Assembly: GCA_035325995.1 (NCBI GenBank)
Contig: DAOKYU010000008.1
Location: 88,273-152,272 of the forward strand
Direction of reading: 5' to 3'
Source: Thermodesulfobacteriota bacterium
GTDB taxonomy: Bacteria; Desulfobacterota_D; UBA1144; Nemesobacterales; UBA2774
DNA length: 64,000 nt
Part shown: positions 1 through 7,328 of the stretch, one piece after another
Layout of the letters: each line of letters begins with the position of its first letter
Numbering within the stretch: the first letter of the stretch is position 1
Notes under the pieces: model-generated
Databases searched by the model: none
What the model saw: only the letters and a program-made list of their open reading frames with translations
What the model was told of the DNA's origin: nothing
Translations under genes and position numbers: made by a program

Positions 1-130
1 TCCGCCCCTCGCTCCTCCCCGGCGGTCTCACCTCCCGGGTTACGCGGAGTGCCGTTTCGGCATATTCACCCTGGGAACGAAGAAGGGCGTTCCGCTTCGC
101 CCCTCTTTGCATATACTTCCTGTTAAATAC
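1..130 (-). promoter_or_regulatory. structured leader, possibly cobalamin-riboswitch-like
   Basis: Read on the minus strand this stretch contains a GGGCG/CGCCC hairpin (about 78-100), a perfect TGCCG-AAA-CGGCA hairpin (about 50-62), and near its end a GGGAGGTGAGACCGCC stretch that recalls the conserved 3' end of AdoCbl riboswitches. A GGTGAA box precedes the second hairpin. The order and spacing of the conserved boxes do not fit the full consensus, so this is a weak call. It would act on a leftward gene outside the window, and a TonB-dependent receptor would be the expected neighbour of the CbiX-like and PepSY genes to its right. Positions 131-311 show no gene or other clear feature. Confidence 0.2.
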
Positions 131-311
131 AGGTTATCTATTGACAGGCTTTGGTGTCAAGCTGCGAAATCCGCCTCGGAACGGTGACGATCTGCCGCGT
201 CCTGTCTTTCAAACGGAACCGTGGAATCGTATCAACCACGAGAAGTACGCTATCAGTCCGGCCGCACGGGCCCTCCGGCGTCTTTATGCTCATTGCGTCG
301 CCCGGACCTCG

Positions 312-885
312 CTAAATGATCTCGTAAACGATGAGCGCTATCAGGGGCGGCAGCACCCCGAATCCTATCAGCCACTTGCCCCTCCCCGTTATCCCGTATC
401 TCCCCTTCAGTATGAAAAGCCCCGTTACGTTGATCGTGATGAGCATGACGGCGAACACGTCCGAGGCCCATCTCCAGCCCTTGGCGCTGTTCCGGTGTAG
501 GACGTTCGCATGGGTGTAGGACGTTCGCATGATAGAACAGGGGCCGCCTGTAAAGCTTCTCGTATATCCCGGTACCGGTGCTCAGGTTCAGATGGAGCGA
601 GCCGTTATCGTAATATATCTTGACCTGGTCCGGCGTCGGCATGTCGTAAACCTTAAACGATTCTTCGCCGACCAGCTTGCCGAAGCCGTGGACCAGCTCG
701 TCGTTCAGCTCCGCCACGGAGTGCTTCCCGGATATCTTCACCGCTTCTCTATGTATCACGAAATCCGGATTCCAGTCGTTTATGTGGTTGAGGGCGATGC
801 CGGATATACAGTAGACGATGATGAGAGAAGAAAGAAAATAGCCGAGGTCTCGGTGAACTGCAATGTTGAGCTTCCTTATTTTCAT
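312..885 (-). pseudogene. PepSY-associated membrane protein, frameshifted by a 19-bp duplication
   Basis: The N-terminal part (ATG at 885; an in-frame GTG lies at 891) reads as a cytoplasmic MKIRKLN start, a membrane segment (about residues 15-35) and a PepSY-like periplasmic region. After FYHANVLH the frame is lost, and a second frame resumes with HANVLHRNSAKGWRW, a second membrane helix and the stop at 312. The break coincides with a perfect 19-bp tandem duplication at 494-531. Removing one copy restores a continuous protein of about 184-186 residues with the usual two-helix PepSY_TM architecture. Such proteins accompany TonB-dependent iron, haem or cobalamin uptake genes. The gene follows the CbiX-like lipoprotein gene by about 20 bases in the same direction. 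It is either a recent pseudogene or an assembly artefact. Confidence 0.75.
494..531. repeat. perfect 19-bp tandem duplication
   Basis: The unit GGTGTAGGACGTTCGCATG occurs twice without a gap (494-512 and 513-531). Because 19 is not a multiple of three it shifts the reading frame of the PepSY gene exactly where the two halves of the protein separate. The duplicated sequence encodes the ANVLH part of the protein in both frames. Confidence 0.95.
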
Positions 886-905
886 TGCCACATCTTTCCC
901 AGTTG

Positions 906-1874
906 TCAGATATCTTCGGCGGCCCCGACCCGGATCTTACCCGCGTATTCACGGGAAACGTCTATCACCCACCGCTCTATGTTTTTGTCCGGCAGTATCG
1001 CGTCTGGTTTATATACGACCCTCTTTTCCGGGTCGCGGACATTCGAAACCCCGCCGCCGATAATTTTCACCTGAAACGTTTCATCGAAAGCCACGAGGAC
1101 GGGAATCACGATCGCCGCCCGCTTCTTCTTGAGCACCCTGTTGATCGCGTCCGTCGTTTTGCCCGGGTCGTAACGCGCGATATGCCCGCACCAGCCGTAG
1201 GCGTGCTCGGTGATACCTTTCTCTCTCTTCACGTATTCGGCGACTTCATCGAACAGCTCGCCCCATTCTCTTTCGTACAATTCGTCGCCGTATCCGATAA
1301 GGACGAGCCCCTCGTTCCCGGCATCGGTGGAAAGGGTCTCCACTCGTCTCAGCACGTTCTTTTGCAGGATGCCGGTAAAGTCGAGAAGCGGGGCGATGTA
1401 GATTCTTGCCTTCGGAGCGTATCTTTCTATTTTTTCTATTTTCAACATCTCCATCGACGCGGGGTCTTCCTTCTGCCCGATAATGGTGGGTATGTCGTCG
1501 AACGAGTGGGGGCTTACGGTAAGGAATATCGGAATGACCACTATGTCAGTGAATCCCTCGGCATCGTATTCCTTGAGACGCGTGGCTATGGAGGGCTCGT
1601 TGTACTCCATAAAAGCGGTTTTTATTCCCTCTGCCGTACCGCCGCCGAGAACGTCCTCCCTCACGCCGGCTTCGAGGTCCAGAAGGGCTTGTCTCCACGC
1701 TTCCGACCGCGAGCCGTGGTTGACGAGAAGGACGCCGATTTTCTTTCCCCCGGGTGCGTGATCAGGCTGCTGCTCTTCCTTGTTGCATGAGAGAATGGAA
1801 AAGAAGAGAGCGCAAAAGATCACCGTGAGTGACAGCGCACGCGTGAAACGTGTAATGATGCCGGCGTCGTTCAT
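906..1874 (-). CDS. CbiX-like sirohydrochlorin chelatase-family lipoprotein
   Basis: The 322-residue protein starts at an ATG with GGGAG nine bases upstream. Its signal peptide ends in a lipobox (SILSC, Cys at about residue 30), so it should be anchored outside the cytoplasm. The mature part begins with LLVNHGSRSEAW, the N-terminal motif of CbiX/CbiK chelatases, and has a second chelatase-like half opening with LIGYGDELYEREW, where the expected His is replaced. Cytoplasmic CbiX inserts Co or Fe into sirohydrochlorin; exported relatives such as CbiK(P) of Desulfovibrio have been linked to haem or iron handling. The Fur box about 190 bases upstream and the PepSY gene downstream support a role in iron or tetrapyrrole acquisition rather than B12 synthesis. 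That role is inferred. Confidence 0.75.
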   Translation of the reverse strand: MNDAGIITRFTRALSLTVIFCALFFSILSCNKEEQQPDHAPGGKKIGVLLVNHGSRSEAWRQALLDLEAGVREDVLGGGTAEGIKTAFMEYNEPSIATRLKEYDAEGFTDIVVIPIFLTVSPHSFDDIPTIIGQKEDPASMEMLKIEKIERYAPKARIYIAPLLDFTGILQKNVLRRVETLSTDAGNEGLVLIGYGDELYEREWGELFDEVAEYVKREKGITEHAYGWCGHIARYDPGKTTDAINRVLKKKRAAIVIPVLVAFDETFQVKIIGGGVSNVRDPEKRVVYKPDAILPDKNIERWVIDVSREYAGKIRVGAAEDI

Positions 1875-2064
1875 TATCGTTATCTCCCGTTATTCGTATT
1901 TTGTCTTACTCCCGGAAGCCGAGTCCAACTTCCGGGGTCATGCACAGCCCCGAGAGCCCGGGCTCGCGGGCCGTATAACTTCCGGCTATTCAGTCGTTCC
2001 GGGGCATGTCTTTTCGAGCTGCGGAAACGTATAAATTCATTTCGGGGAGGATGCGTAATAATAT

Positions 2065-2083
2065 GAAAATGATAATCATTATC
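2065..2083. promoter_or_regulatory. Fur box
   Basis: GAAAATGATAATCATTATC matches the classical 19-bp Fur operator GATAATGATAATCATTATC at 18 of 19 positions. The palindrome lies 191 bases upstream of the CbiX-like lipoprotein gene and 226 bases upstream of the HTH gene. Iron repression of the leftward pair is the more likely function given their content. Confidence 0.85.
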
Positions 2084-2224
2084 AGTATTGATGCCCGGCT
2101 CGAAGGTGTCAATATTTATCGGTAAAGTTATCGGTTCGGGAGCGCTACGGCGCTCGCCGATACGCATAGCGGGCGGCTTATACCGGCGTCAGGCAATCCT
2201 GCTCGATTATATCTAAATAAAGCC

Positions 2225-2254
2225 TTGCCTTTACCTCTCTCCATAATGTAAAAT
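2225..2254 (+). promoter_or_regulatory. candidate sigma70 promoter for the HTH operon
   Basis: TTGCCT and TAAAAT hexamers are separated by 18 bases, about 55 bases upstream of the ATG at 2309. This is a plausible but imperfect match. Confidence 0.35.
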
Positions 2255-2308
2255 TAAGTGAACCATTCTGTTCAAAATACCGATTTCCATAATTTTTTGG
2301 AGGCACTA

Positions 2309-2722
2309 ATGAGATTTGGCGATTACCTGAAGAGCAAAAGGAAACAGCGTAATATTACACAGGAAGACCTTGCCCGGGCGCTTAACGTTTCAAGTGTTTT
2401 CATCCACCAGCTCGAAACGGGCAAGGTAGACGCCCCATCCATCGAGAGATGCAGCCAGATAGCATCGATACTGGAAGTAAACATCGACGAGCTATGGACG
2501 GTCGCAAAGAAAGAACGCCTCAAGAGATTCATGGAAAAAGAGGACATTACCGACGACAGCTTCGAGGTCCTCACCGATGCCGAGAAGGCCCTCATTAATC
2601 TTTACAGGAGCCTCGACCACGACATGCGGAGGGATTTCGGCGGTATGATTTTCATGCTCCTCAGACATTCACAGGACGAAGGAGTCCAGGAGATACTGGA
2701 AGAATTCATTAAATGCGCTTAA
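2309..2722 (+). CDS. XRE-family HTH transcriptional regulator
   Basis: The start is set by GGAGG at 2299-2303, six bases before the ATG; this shortens the longest frame to 137 residues. Residues 1-60 form a Cro/CI-type helix-turn-helix (FGDYLKSKRKQRNITQEDLA, then VSSVFIHQLETGK as the recognition region). The C-terminal half is acidic and helical with no recognised ligand domain. It overlaps the next gene, so it is the first gene of a three-gene unit with a membrane protein and a lipoprotein, which it may control or sense through. The target is unknown. Confidence 0.85.
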   Translation: MRFGDYLKSKRKQRNITQEDLARALNVSSVFIHQLETGKVDAPSIERCSQIASILEVNIDELWTVAKKERLKRFMEKEDITDDSFEVLTDAEKALINLYRSLDHDMRRDFGGMIFMLLRHSQDEGVQEILEEFIKCA

Positions 2723-3480
2723 TGGGAAGGTTTTCGACAATCCTTAAGGCCGTGGGAATAGAGCTATGCATTCTCGCTCTCATAGGACTCGTGTTCCTTT
2801 TTCAGTTCAACAAGGCCAAGGAAGAGTTCGTAGTCAAGACAAGGGCCATCTCCGAAACGATCGGCGACCTCGCCAGCGACTTCTACGCCGAGGAAGGCAA
2901 GCAGCCCACCAGCGGCGAGTTCTACCATTTCCTCGACAAGCGCCTCGGCCGGAAGAAGCTCTTCAACACCTTCGAGATAGCCCCCAAGTTCTTCAGCGTC
3001 GTCTTCAAGAAAGACGTCGAGGCCAACCTCGCCGGCGACGGGCTGTTCATGAAGGAGTTCTATCCCGAAGACGGCTACACGGTCAAGGACTTTAACGGCA
3101 TAATCTCCGTATCGGTGCCGTTCTCGTCCCAGGCCCAGTCCGAGCCCTTCGGGATCGTAAAGATAGATTCCGACACCAAGGCCATATTGAAAAAGGTCTT
3201 CGCGGACAACTATCTCCTCTACGCCGCGATGCTCATAGTTTTGAACAACCAGGCCTTCATCTTCTATCTCCTCATGAGGAAGAAAAAGGAGATAGTATTC
3301 GAGAAAGGATATTTGAAGGAGCACTCCATCGGGGCGCTCAAGATAATGCATAAGGTCCTCGGCGACATCATAGAGGACCACAAGACCGACCGCGTCGACG
3401 GTGACGACCCTGCAAAGAAGCAGGAATCCGGCAAGAACGTCATATCCATATCCGAGCTCGCCGAAAAGAGAAAGCAATGA
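2713..3480 (+). CDS. two-helix membrane protein with periplasmic sensor-like domain
   Basis: The 255-residue protein has a membrane helix near the N-terminus (about 11-31), a roughly 130-residue extracytoplasmic region, a second helix (about 165-187) and a charged cytoplasmic tail. This resembles the input half of a signal-transduction protein, but no HAMP, kinase, cyclase or methyl-acceptor domain follows. It begins inside the end of the HTH gene; an alternative ATG at 2722 overlaps the upstream stop by one base. It ends in an ATGA overlap with the lipoprotein gene. It may pass an envelope signal to the upstream regulator. That is inference from gene order only. Confidence 0.7.
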   Translation: MRLMGRFSTILKAVGIELCILALIGLVFLFQFNKAKEEFVVKTRAISETIGDLASDFYAEEGKQPTSGEFYHFLDKRLGRKKLFNTFEIAPKFFSVVFKKDVEANLAGDGLFMKEFYPEDGYTVKDFNGIISVSVPFSSQAQSEPFGIVKIDSDTKAILKKVFADNYLLYAAMLIVLNNQAFIFYLLMRKKKEIVFEKGYLKEHSIGALKIMHKVLGDIIEDHKTDRVDGDDPAKKQESGKNVISISELAEKRKQ

Positions 3481-3866
3481 AAAAGCTGCTGTTTTCCATA
3501 TTCCTGCTCCTTTTCGTGATTCTCGCCGGCTGCGACAGCCCCGAGAAGAACGGCGTCGTCGAGCTCGACGGCCCGATACTCGAGAGCATCGACGCCGACG
3601 GCAACCTCGAATTCAACGGGGCGGTCATAAACACCAGCGACCAGCCCGTCCGCTCCGTCTACGTAGTGATAGTTCTCAAGGACAAGGGCGGCAACATAAT
3701 AGAAGCCAACTCCGTTTCACTCTTCGAAGAAGATATGAACGCCCTCCTTTATCCGTCCGAAAGGGCGTTCTTCAAGATGTCGGTCGCCTCTAATCCCAAC
3801 AGGGTCTTTTCGAGAGAGGTCGAAATATACTACGAAGATCCCAACGAGACGCCTCCTCCATCCTAA
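3477..3866 (+). CDS. small lipoprotein, FxLYD-like beta domain
   Basis: The 129-residue product has a typical lipoprotein signal (hydrophobic stretch, then LAGC with Cys at residue 19). The mature domain, with GAVINTSDQPVRSVYVVIVL and later a regular beta pattern, resembles FxLYD/DUF3426-type Ig-like folds that are common in exported proteins. It overlaps the upstream membrane protein gene by four bases (ATGA), so the two are translationally coupled. The precise function is unknown. Confidence 0.75.
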   Translation: MKKLLFSIFLLLFVILAGCDSPEKNGVVELDGPILESIDADGNLEFNGAVINTSDQPVRSVYVVIVLKDKGGNIIEANSVSLFEEDMNALLYPSERAFFKMSVASNPNRVFSREVEIYYEDPNETPPPS

Positions 3867-4318
3867 AAGCTGGAGAGTTACTTTAAGGTTTTCCTCCATC
3901 CTTCCCCCGGCGCCCGCCTGAAAAGCATTCCCCGACAGGAAATCGCGCCGTTTAAATAGCTCAAATCGTGGTCTAAGTTTTAATTCTAAGCTATAACAAC
4001 ATATCAAAATTCGCTATAGCTTCATTCCTGCCTAAACGAACGGCGCCATTTTGCCGGTGATGGTAAAGCCGCGGGAAAACCGCTCCTGCCGCTTCTTTCC
4101 CCTCGGCTGCGCTCTAATTCCCTCTACTCACTGCAAAATATATCCGGTCATGCCGCTTTATCCAGCGGCTGGGCTTGCGTCTGCACTCGGATTCGCTTTA
4201 TATTAAGTATTACAATATCATACTGACTACAATTAAAGAGGTCTTTGATATTTTTATAGAAGTATTGCAAAAAGTTCAAAGAAGTGGTTAAATTGGTATT
4301 GTAACTTGGGAGGAATAC
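3867..4318. other. intergenic region upstream of pilM
   Basis: This 452-base stretch has no acceptable open frame. An 8-bp inverted repeat (AAGCTATA/TATAGCTT, about 3990-4021, 19-base loop) lies midway. The last 130 bases are AT-rich and contain the candidate pilM promoter. No sigma54 -24/-12 element was found. Confidence 0.6.
4265..4293 (+). promoter_or_regulatory. candidate sigma70 promoter for pilMNOPQ
   Basis: TTGCAA and TTAAAT are separated by 17 bases and lie just upstream of the GGGAGG ribosome binding site at 4308-4313. The hexamers match the consensus at four of six positions each. Confidence 0.35.
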
Positions 4319-5368
4319 TTGTTTTTAAGTAAGAAAGAACTCGTAGGACTCGACATCGGCTCCAATAGCGTGAAGCTCCTTGAGCTGAAATCGGTGAAGA
4401 GCGGGTATCAGCTTAAGAATATCGGCGAGGCAATTTTGCCGAGGGATGCGGTCGTAAACAAGATCATAAACAACTACGACGCGGTCTCGGAAACCATAGC
4501 CTCTCTCTTCGGCGACCTCAGGGTGAAAACCAGGAACGCCGCCATATCCATTTCCGGCCATTCGGTGATAATAAAAAAGGTAAGCCTTCCCAAGATGTCC
4601 GAAAACGAGCTCAGGGAATCCATCCCCTGGGAGCTGGAGCAATACATCCCCCAGAGCATTCACGACGTCAACTACGACTACCAGGTAATGCCGGGCGAAA
4701 CGCCGGAGGGCAACATCGACGTCCTCATAGTCGCGGCGAAGAAGGACGTTACGAACTCCTACGTCTCCGTGGTGAGAGAGGCGGGGCTCAATCCCGTCGT
4801 GGTCGACGTAGACGTCTTCGCTCTCGAAAACATGTACATGGTGAACTACCCCGAATCCGAAGGGCTCGTATCCCTCGTCAACATCGGCGCCTCGGTCACG
4901 AATATCAACATCCTCAAGGACGGGGTCTCCGTCTTCACGAGGGACATAACAACCGGCGGCAACATCTACACCGAATGGATAATGAAGGAAACCGACGCCG
5001 CCTTCGAAGAGGCCGAGCTTCTGAAGACCTCCATGAAAGACGGCGAGTCTCCCCCCGAGCTCGAAAAGGTCACAGGAGAATTCGTGGACATGATATCCGG
5101 CGAGATAAAAAGAACGCTCGACTTCTTCTCGTCCACGCTCTGGACAAGCAAGGTGAACCGGATACTCATAGGCGGCGGATCGTCGGGCGTAGCCGGTCTC
5201 AGGGATACACTCTCCGACATAACCGACGCCGCGGTGGATTTCATGAACCCCTTCAGGAACGTCGCCTACGACCCCAACGATTTCGATCCCGAATACATAC
5301 AGTCGATAGCCCCCAAGATGAGCGTGGCCATGGGGCTCGCTTCGAGGAAGCCGGGGGACAACAAATGA
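4319..5368 (+). CDS. pilM: type IV pilus assembly ATPase-fold protein PilM
   Basis: The 349-residue protein starts at TTG with GGGAGG five bases upstream. GLDIGSNSVKLLEL near the N-terminus is the phosphate-1 motif of the actin-like/FtsA fold, and LIGGGSSGVAGL near residue 280 is the adenosine motif. Length and motifs fit PilM, the cytoplasmic scaffold that binds the PilN N-terminus and links the pilus motor to the inner-membrane alignment complex. It overlaps pilN by four bases (ATGA). It is the first gene of pilMNOPQ; pilins and motor ATPases are not in the window. Confidence 0.95.
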   Translation: MFLSKKELVGLDIGSNSVKLLELKSVKSGYQLKNIGEAILPRDAVVNKIINNYDAVSETIASLFGDLRVKTRNAAISISGHSVIIKKVSLPKMSENELRESIPWELEQYIPQSIHDVNYDYQVMPGETPEGNIDVLIVAAKKDVTNSYVSVVREAGLNPVVVDVDVFALENMYMVNYPESEGLVSLVNIGASVTNINILKDGVSVFTRDITTGGNIYTEWIMKETDAAFEEAELLKTSMKDGESPPELEKVTGEFVDMISGEIKRTLDFFSSTLWTSKVNRILIGGGSSGVAGLRDTLSDITDAAVDFMNPFRNVAYDPNDFDPEYIQSIAPKMSVAMGLASRKPGDNK

Positions 5369-5979
5369 TAAGGATCAACCTCATACCGGAACCCGAAAAG
5401 CGGGACGTGCGTGGTGTGGGGCAGCTCGTCCTCGGGCTCCTGGTTATAGTTGCGCTGTTCGCTGTGCTGGCTGCGCTCCACGTCATGCAGGGCAGGCGGA
5501 TAGAAGAGGTGAACCGCAAGATCGCCCGCGCCGAAAAGCGCATCGAGGAGCTCGAAACGATAAAGGAAAAGGTGGACGACTTCAAGGCGAAGAACGAAGA
5601 GCTCAACAGGCGTATAGACATAATCAAGGTCCTCGAAAGTAACCGCACCGGGCCTCTCTTCGTCATGGACGCCCTCGCGGAAGCCATACCCAACAAGGCA
5701 TGGCTCGATGAATTCACCGAAAAAGGGCTTCAGGCGAGGCTCGTCGGAATAGCCGACAACGAATTCACGGTGGCCGATTTCATGAAGTCGCTCGAATCCT
5801 CTCCCTACTTCGTATCCGTCGAGCTCGGAGTGATAAAAAAGACCGAGATACGAAAGCTCGACCTCAGGAATTTCATTATCAACGCGAAGCTCGACTACGC
5901 CGGTAAAAAGAAAACGGAGGCGGCCGAAACCGGGTCTGTGGCGCCCGAAGCGCCCGACACCGCCAAAAAGGGCCGATAG
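5365..5979 (+). CDS. pilN: type IV pilus inner-membrane protein PilN
   Basis: The start is the ATG overlapping the pilM stop, which gives 204 residues opening with MIRINLIPEPEK, matching the conserved INLLP-type motif that docks into PilM. One membrane helix (about 21-42) is followed by a coiled coil rich in Glu and Lys and a ferredoxin-like periplasmic domain. It should form a heterodimer with PilO. The Ala/Pro/Thr-rich tail is probably disordered. Confidence 0.93.
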   Translation: MIRINLIPEPEKRDVRGVGQLVLGLLVIVALFAVLAALHVMQGRRIEEVNRKIARAEKRIEELETIKEKVDDFKAKNEELNRRIDIIKVLESNRTGPLFVMDALAEAIPNKAWLDEFTEKGLQARLVGIADNEFTVADFMKSLESSPYFVSVELGVIKKTEIRKLDLRNFIINAKLDYAGKKKTEAAETGSVAPEAPDTAKKGR

Positions 5980-5982
5980 ACG

Positions 5983-6633
5983 ATGGCTTTTTACGACGAA
6001 ATATCCGAAAGGTTAAGCGAGCAGCCGGTTCACGTAAAGCTCGTTCTCCTTCTTGTAATCGTCGGGGTCGTATCCGCGGCCTACTGGTACTTCTACTGGT
6101 CTCCGGGCCGGGAGACGCTCGAGCGCGCCCAAAGGAAGCTCGCCTCCGAGCAAAAGAAGATAAAAGAGTACGAGGCCATAGCCGCCGAGCTCCCCGCCTT
6201 CGAAAAGGAGTTCGACAGGCTCGGCAGGGAATTCGAGCTCATATCCTTAAAGCTCCCCAAGGAAAAGGAGATACCGGCCCTCATAGACAGCGTTTATTCC
6301 GAGATATCCGGCTCCAGCCTCGATTCCATAATCTTCCAGCCGCAGGGGCAGGTGGCCAGGGAGATATACGCCGAGATACCGATACAGATGGAGGTCATAG
6401 GCGGCTATTTCAATCTCGCCGATTTCTTCGACCGCATTTCGAGGCTTCCGAGGATTGTGAACGTGAGGGACCTCGTCCTCTCGCGTACGGACGTAAAGGG
6501 AAACAACGTCATACTCAACGCGAAATTCAGCGTCGTAACCTTCAGGCTCCTCCCCCAGCCCGAAACCCCGCCAGCCGGCGAAAAGGGCAAGGGCAAGGCC
6601 AGGGGAAAATCGAAGAAGAGAAGTACCAAATAA
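5983..6633 (+). CDS. pilO: type IV pilus inner-membrane protein PilO
   Basis: The 216-residue protein follows pilN by three bases. It has the same plan as PilN: a short cytoplasmic start, a membrane helix (about 19-38), a coiled coil (about 45-90) and a ferredoxin-like domain containing a VIGGYFNLADFFDRISRLPR stretch typical of PilO. The C-terminal tail is Lys/Gly-rich. It acts in the PilMNOP alignment complex spanning the periplasm. Confidence 0.93.
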   Translation: MAFYDEISERLSEQPVHVKLVLLLVIVGVVSAAYWYFYWSPGRETLERAQRKLASEQKKIKEYEAIAAELPAFEKEFDRLGREFELISLKLPKEKEIPALIDSVYSEISGSSLDSIIFQPQGQVAREIYAEIPIQMEVIGGYFNLADFFDRISRLPRIVNVRDLVLSRTDVKGNNVILNAKFSVVTFRLLPQPETPPAGEKGKGKARGKSKKRSTK

Positions 6634-6643
6634 GAGAAATAAC

Positions 6644-7282
6644 ATGAGATTGCTTAAGGCCGAACATATCCCCGCGCTGGTGCTGCTCCTGGCGATAATT
6701 CTTTCCGGGACCCTTCCGTCCTATTCGCAGGGTGGGGAAGAAAACACCATAGGCGAGGGCATGGAAGTCATAAGATCCGCCCGCGAGAACGCGCCGCCGA
6801 TGCCCGGCTCCGAGGCCGAGCCCCCTTCCGGCGCCGGTGCTCCCCCGGGCGAGCCTGCATCCGGGACCGATAGATCGCTCGAGGAAAGGGCGAGCGCCAT
6901 ACAGCCCGTCGCGGGCGACAGGCCCCCTTACGATCCCGCCGGAAAGAGGGATCCCTTCAAGCCCTTCATAAAGCTCGTGGACATCCCGGCGGCCGGTCCC
7001 GCGCCGGTGGTCGTCCCGCCGATACAGAGATACTCCCTCGATCAGTTCAGGATATCCGGCATCGTCTGGATGAGCGGGAAGCCCCGGGCGATGGTCGTCG
7101 ACCCCGAGGGCAACACCTACTTCCTCGGTGACGGCGACAGGATAGGCAACAAGGAAGGAGAGATACTCGAAGTGAGGGAGAACGGCCTCCTGGTCGAGGA
7201 GACCATAAGGTCCGAAGACGTCTACGGCGAAGTAAAGGTCGAAACGAAAAAATCCGTTCTCGCATTCGAAGACGGTCAATGA
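6644..7282 (+). CDS. pilP: type IV pilus periplasmic protein PilP
   Basis: The 212-residue product has an N-terminal signal sequence without a clear lipobox, a Pro/Ala/Gly-rich linker (about 45-95), and a C-terminal beta domain beginning at KRDPFKPF with LDQFRISGIVW and the P-x-AMV-x-DPEG motif. Both are characteristic of PilP. PilP connects PilN/PilO to the secretin PilQ. Most PilPs are lipoproteins, so the absence of a lipobox Cys is a small departure. Confidence 0.9.
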   Translation: MRLLKAEHIPALVLLLAIILSGTLPSYSQGGEENTIGEGMEVIRSARENAPPMPGSEAEPPSGAGAPPGEPASGTDRSLEERASAIQPVAGDRPPYDPAGKRDPFKPFIKLVDIPAAGPAPVVVPPIQRYSLDQFRISGIVWMSGKPRAMVVDPEGNTYFLGDGDRIGNKEGEILEVRENGLLVEETIRSEDVYGEVKVETKKSVLAFEDGQ

Positions 7283-7328
7283 CGGACGATTGAAATAAAG
7301 GAGGAAGATTTAGAAGGAGGATGGATTA

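Larger units (their letters stand above)
1875..2308. other. divergent intergenic region with Fur box and promoter
   Basis: This stretch separates the leftward CbiX/PepSY genes from the rightward regulator operon. It holds the Fur box at 2065-2083 and a promoter-like element at 2225-2254. A 95-codon minus-strand open frame at 1880-2167 overlaps the Fur box, has no ribosome binding site or family resemblance, and is not accepted as a gene. Confidence 0.7.

Noticed and set aside
1880..2167. 95-codon minus-strand frame upstream of the CbiX-like gene
   Set aside because: It overlaps the Fur box, lacks a ribosome binding site and shows no domain; its codon use is unlike its neighbours.
4100..4318. 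sigma54 promoter for pilM
   Set aside because: No GG...GC -24/-12 pair with correct spacing was found.
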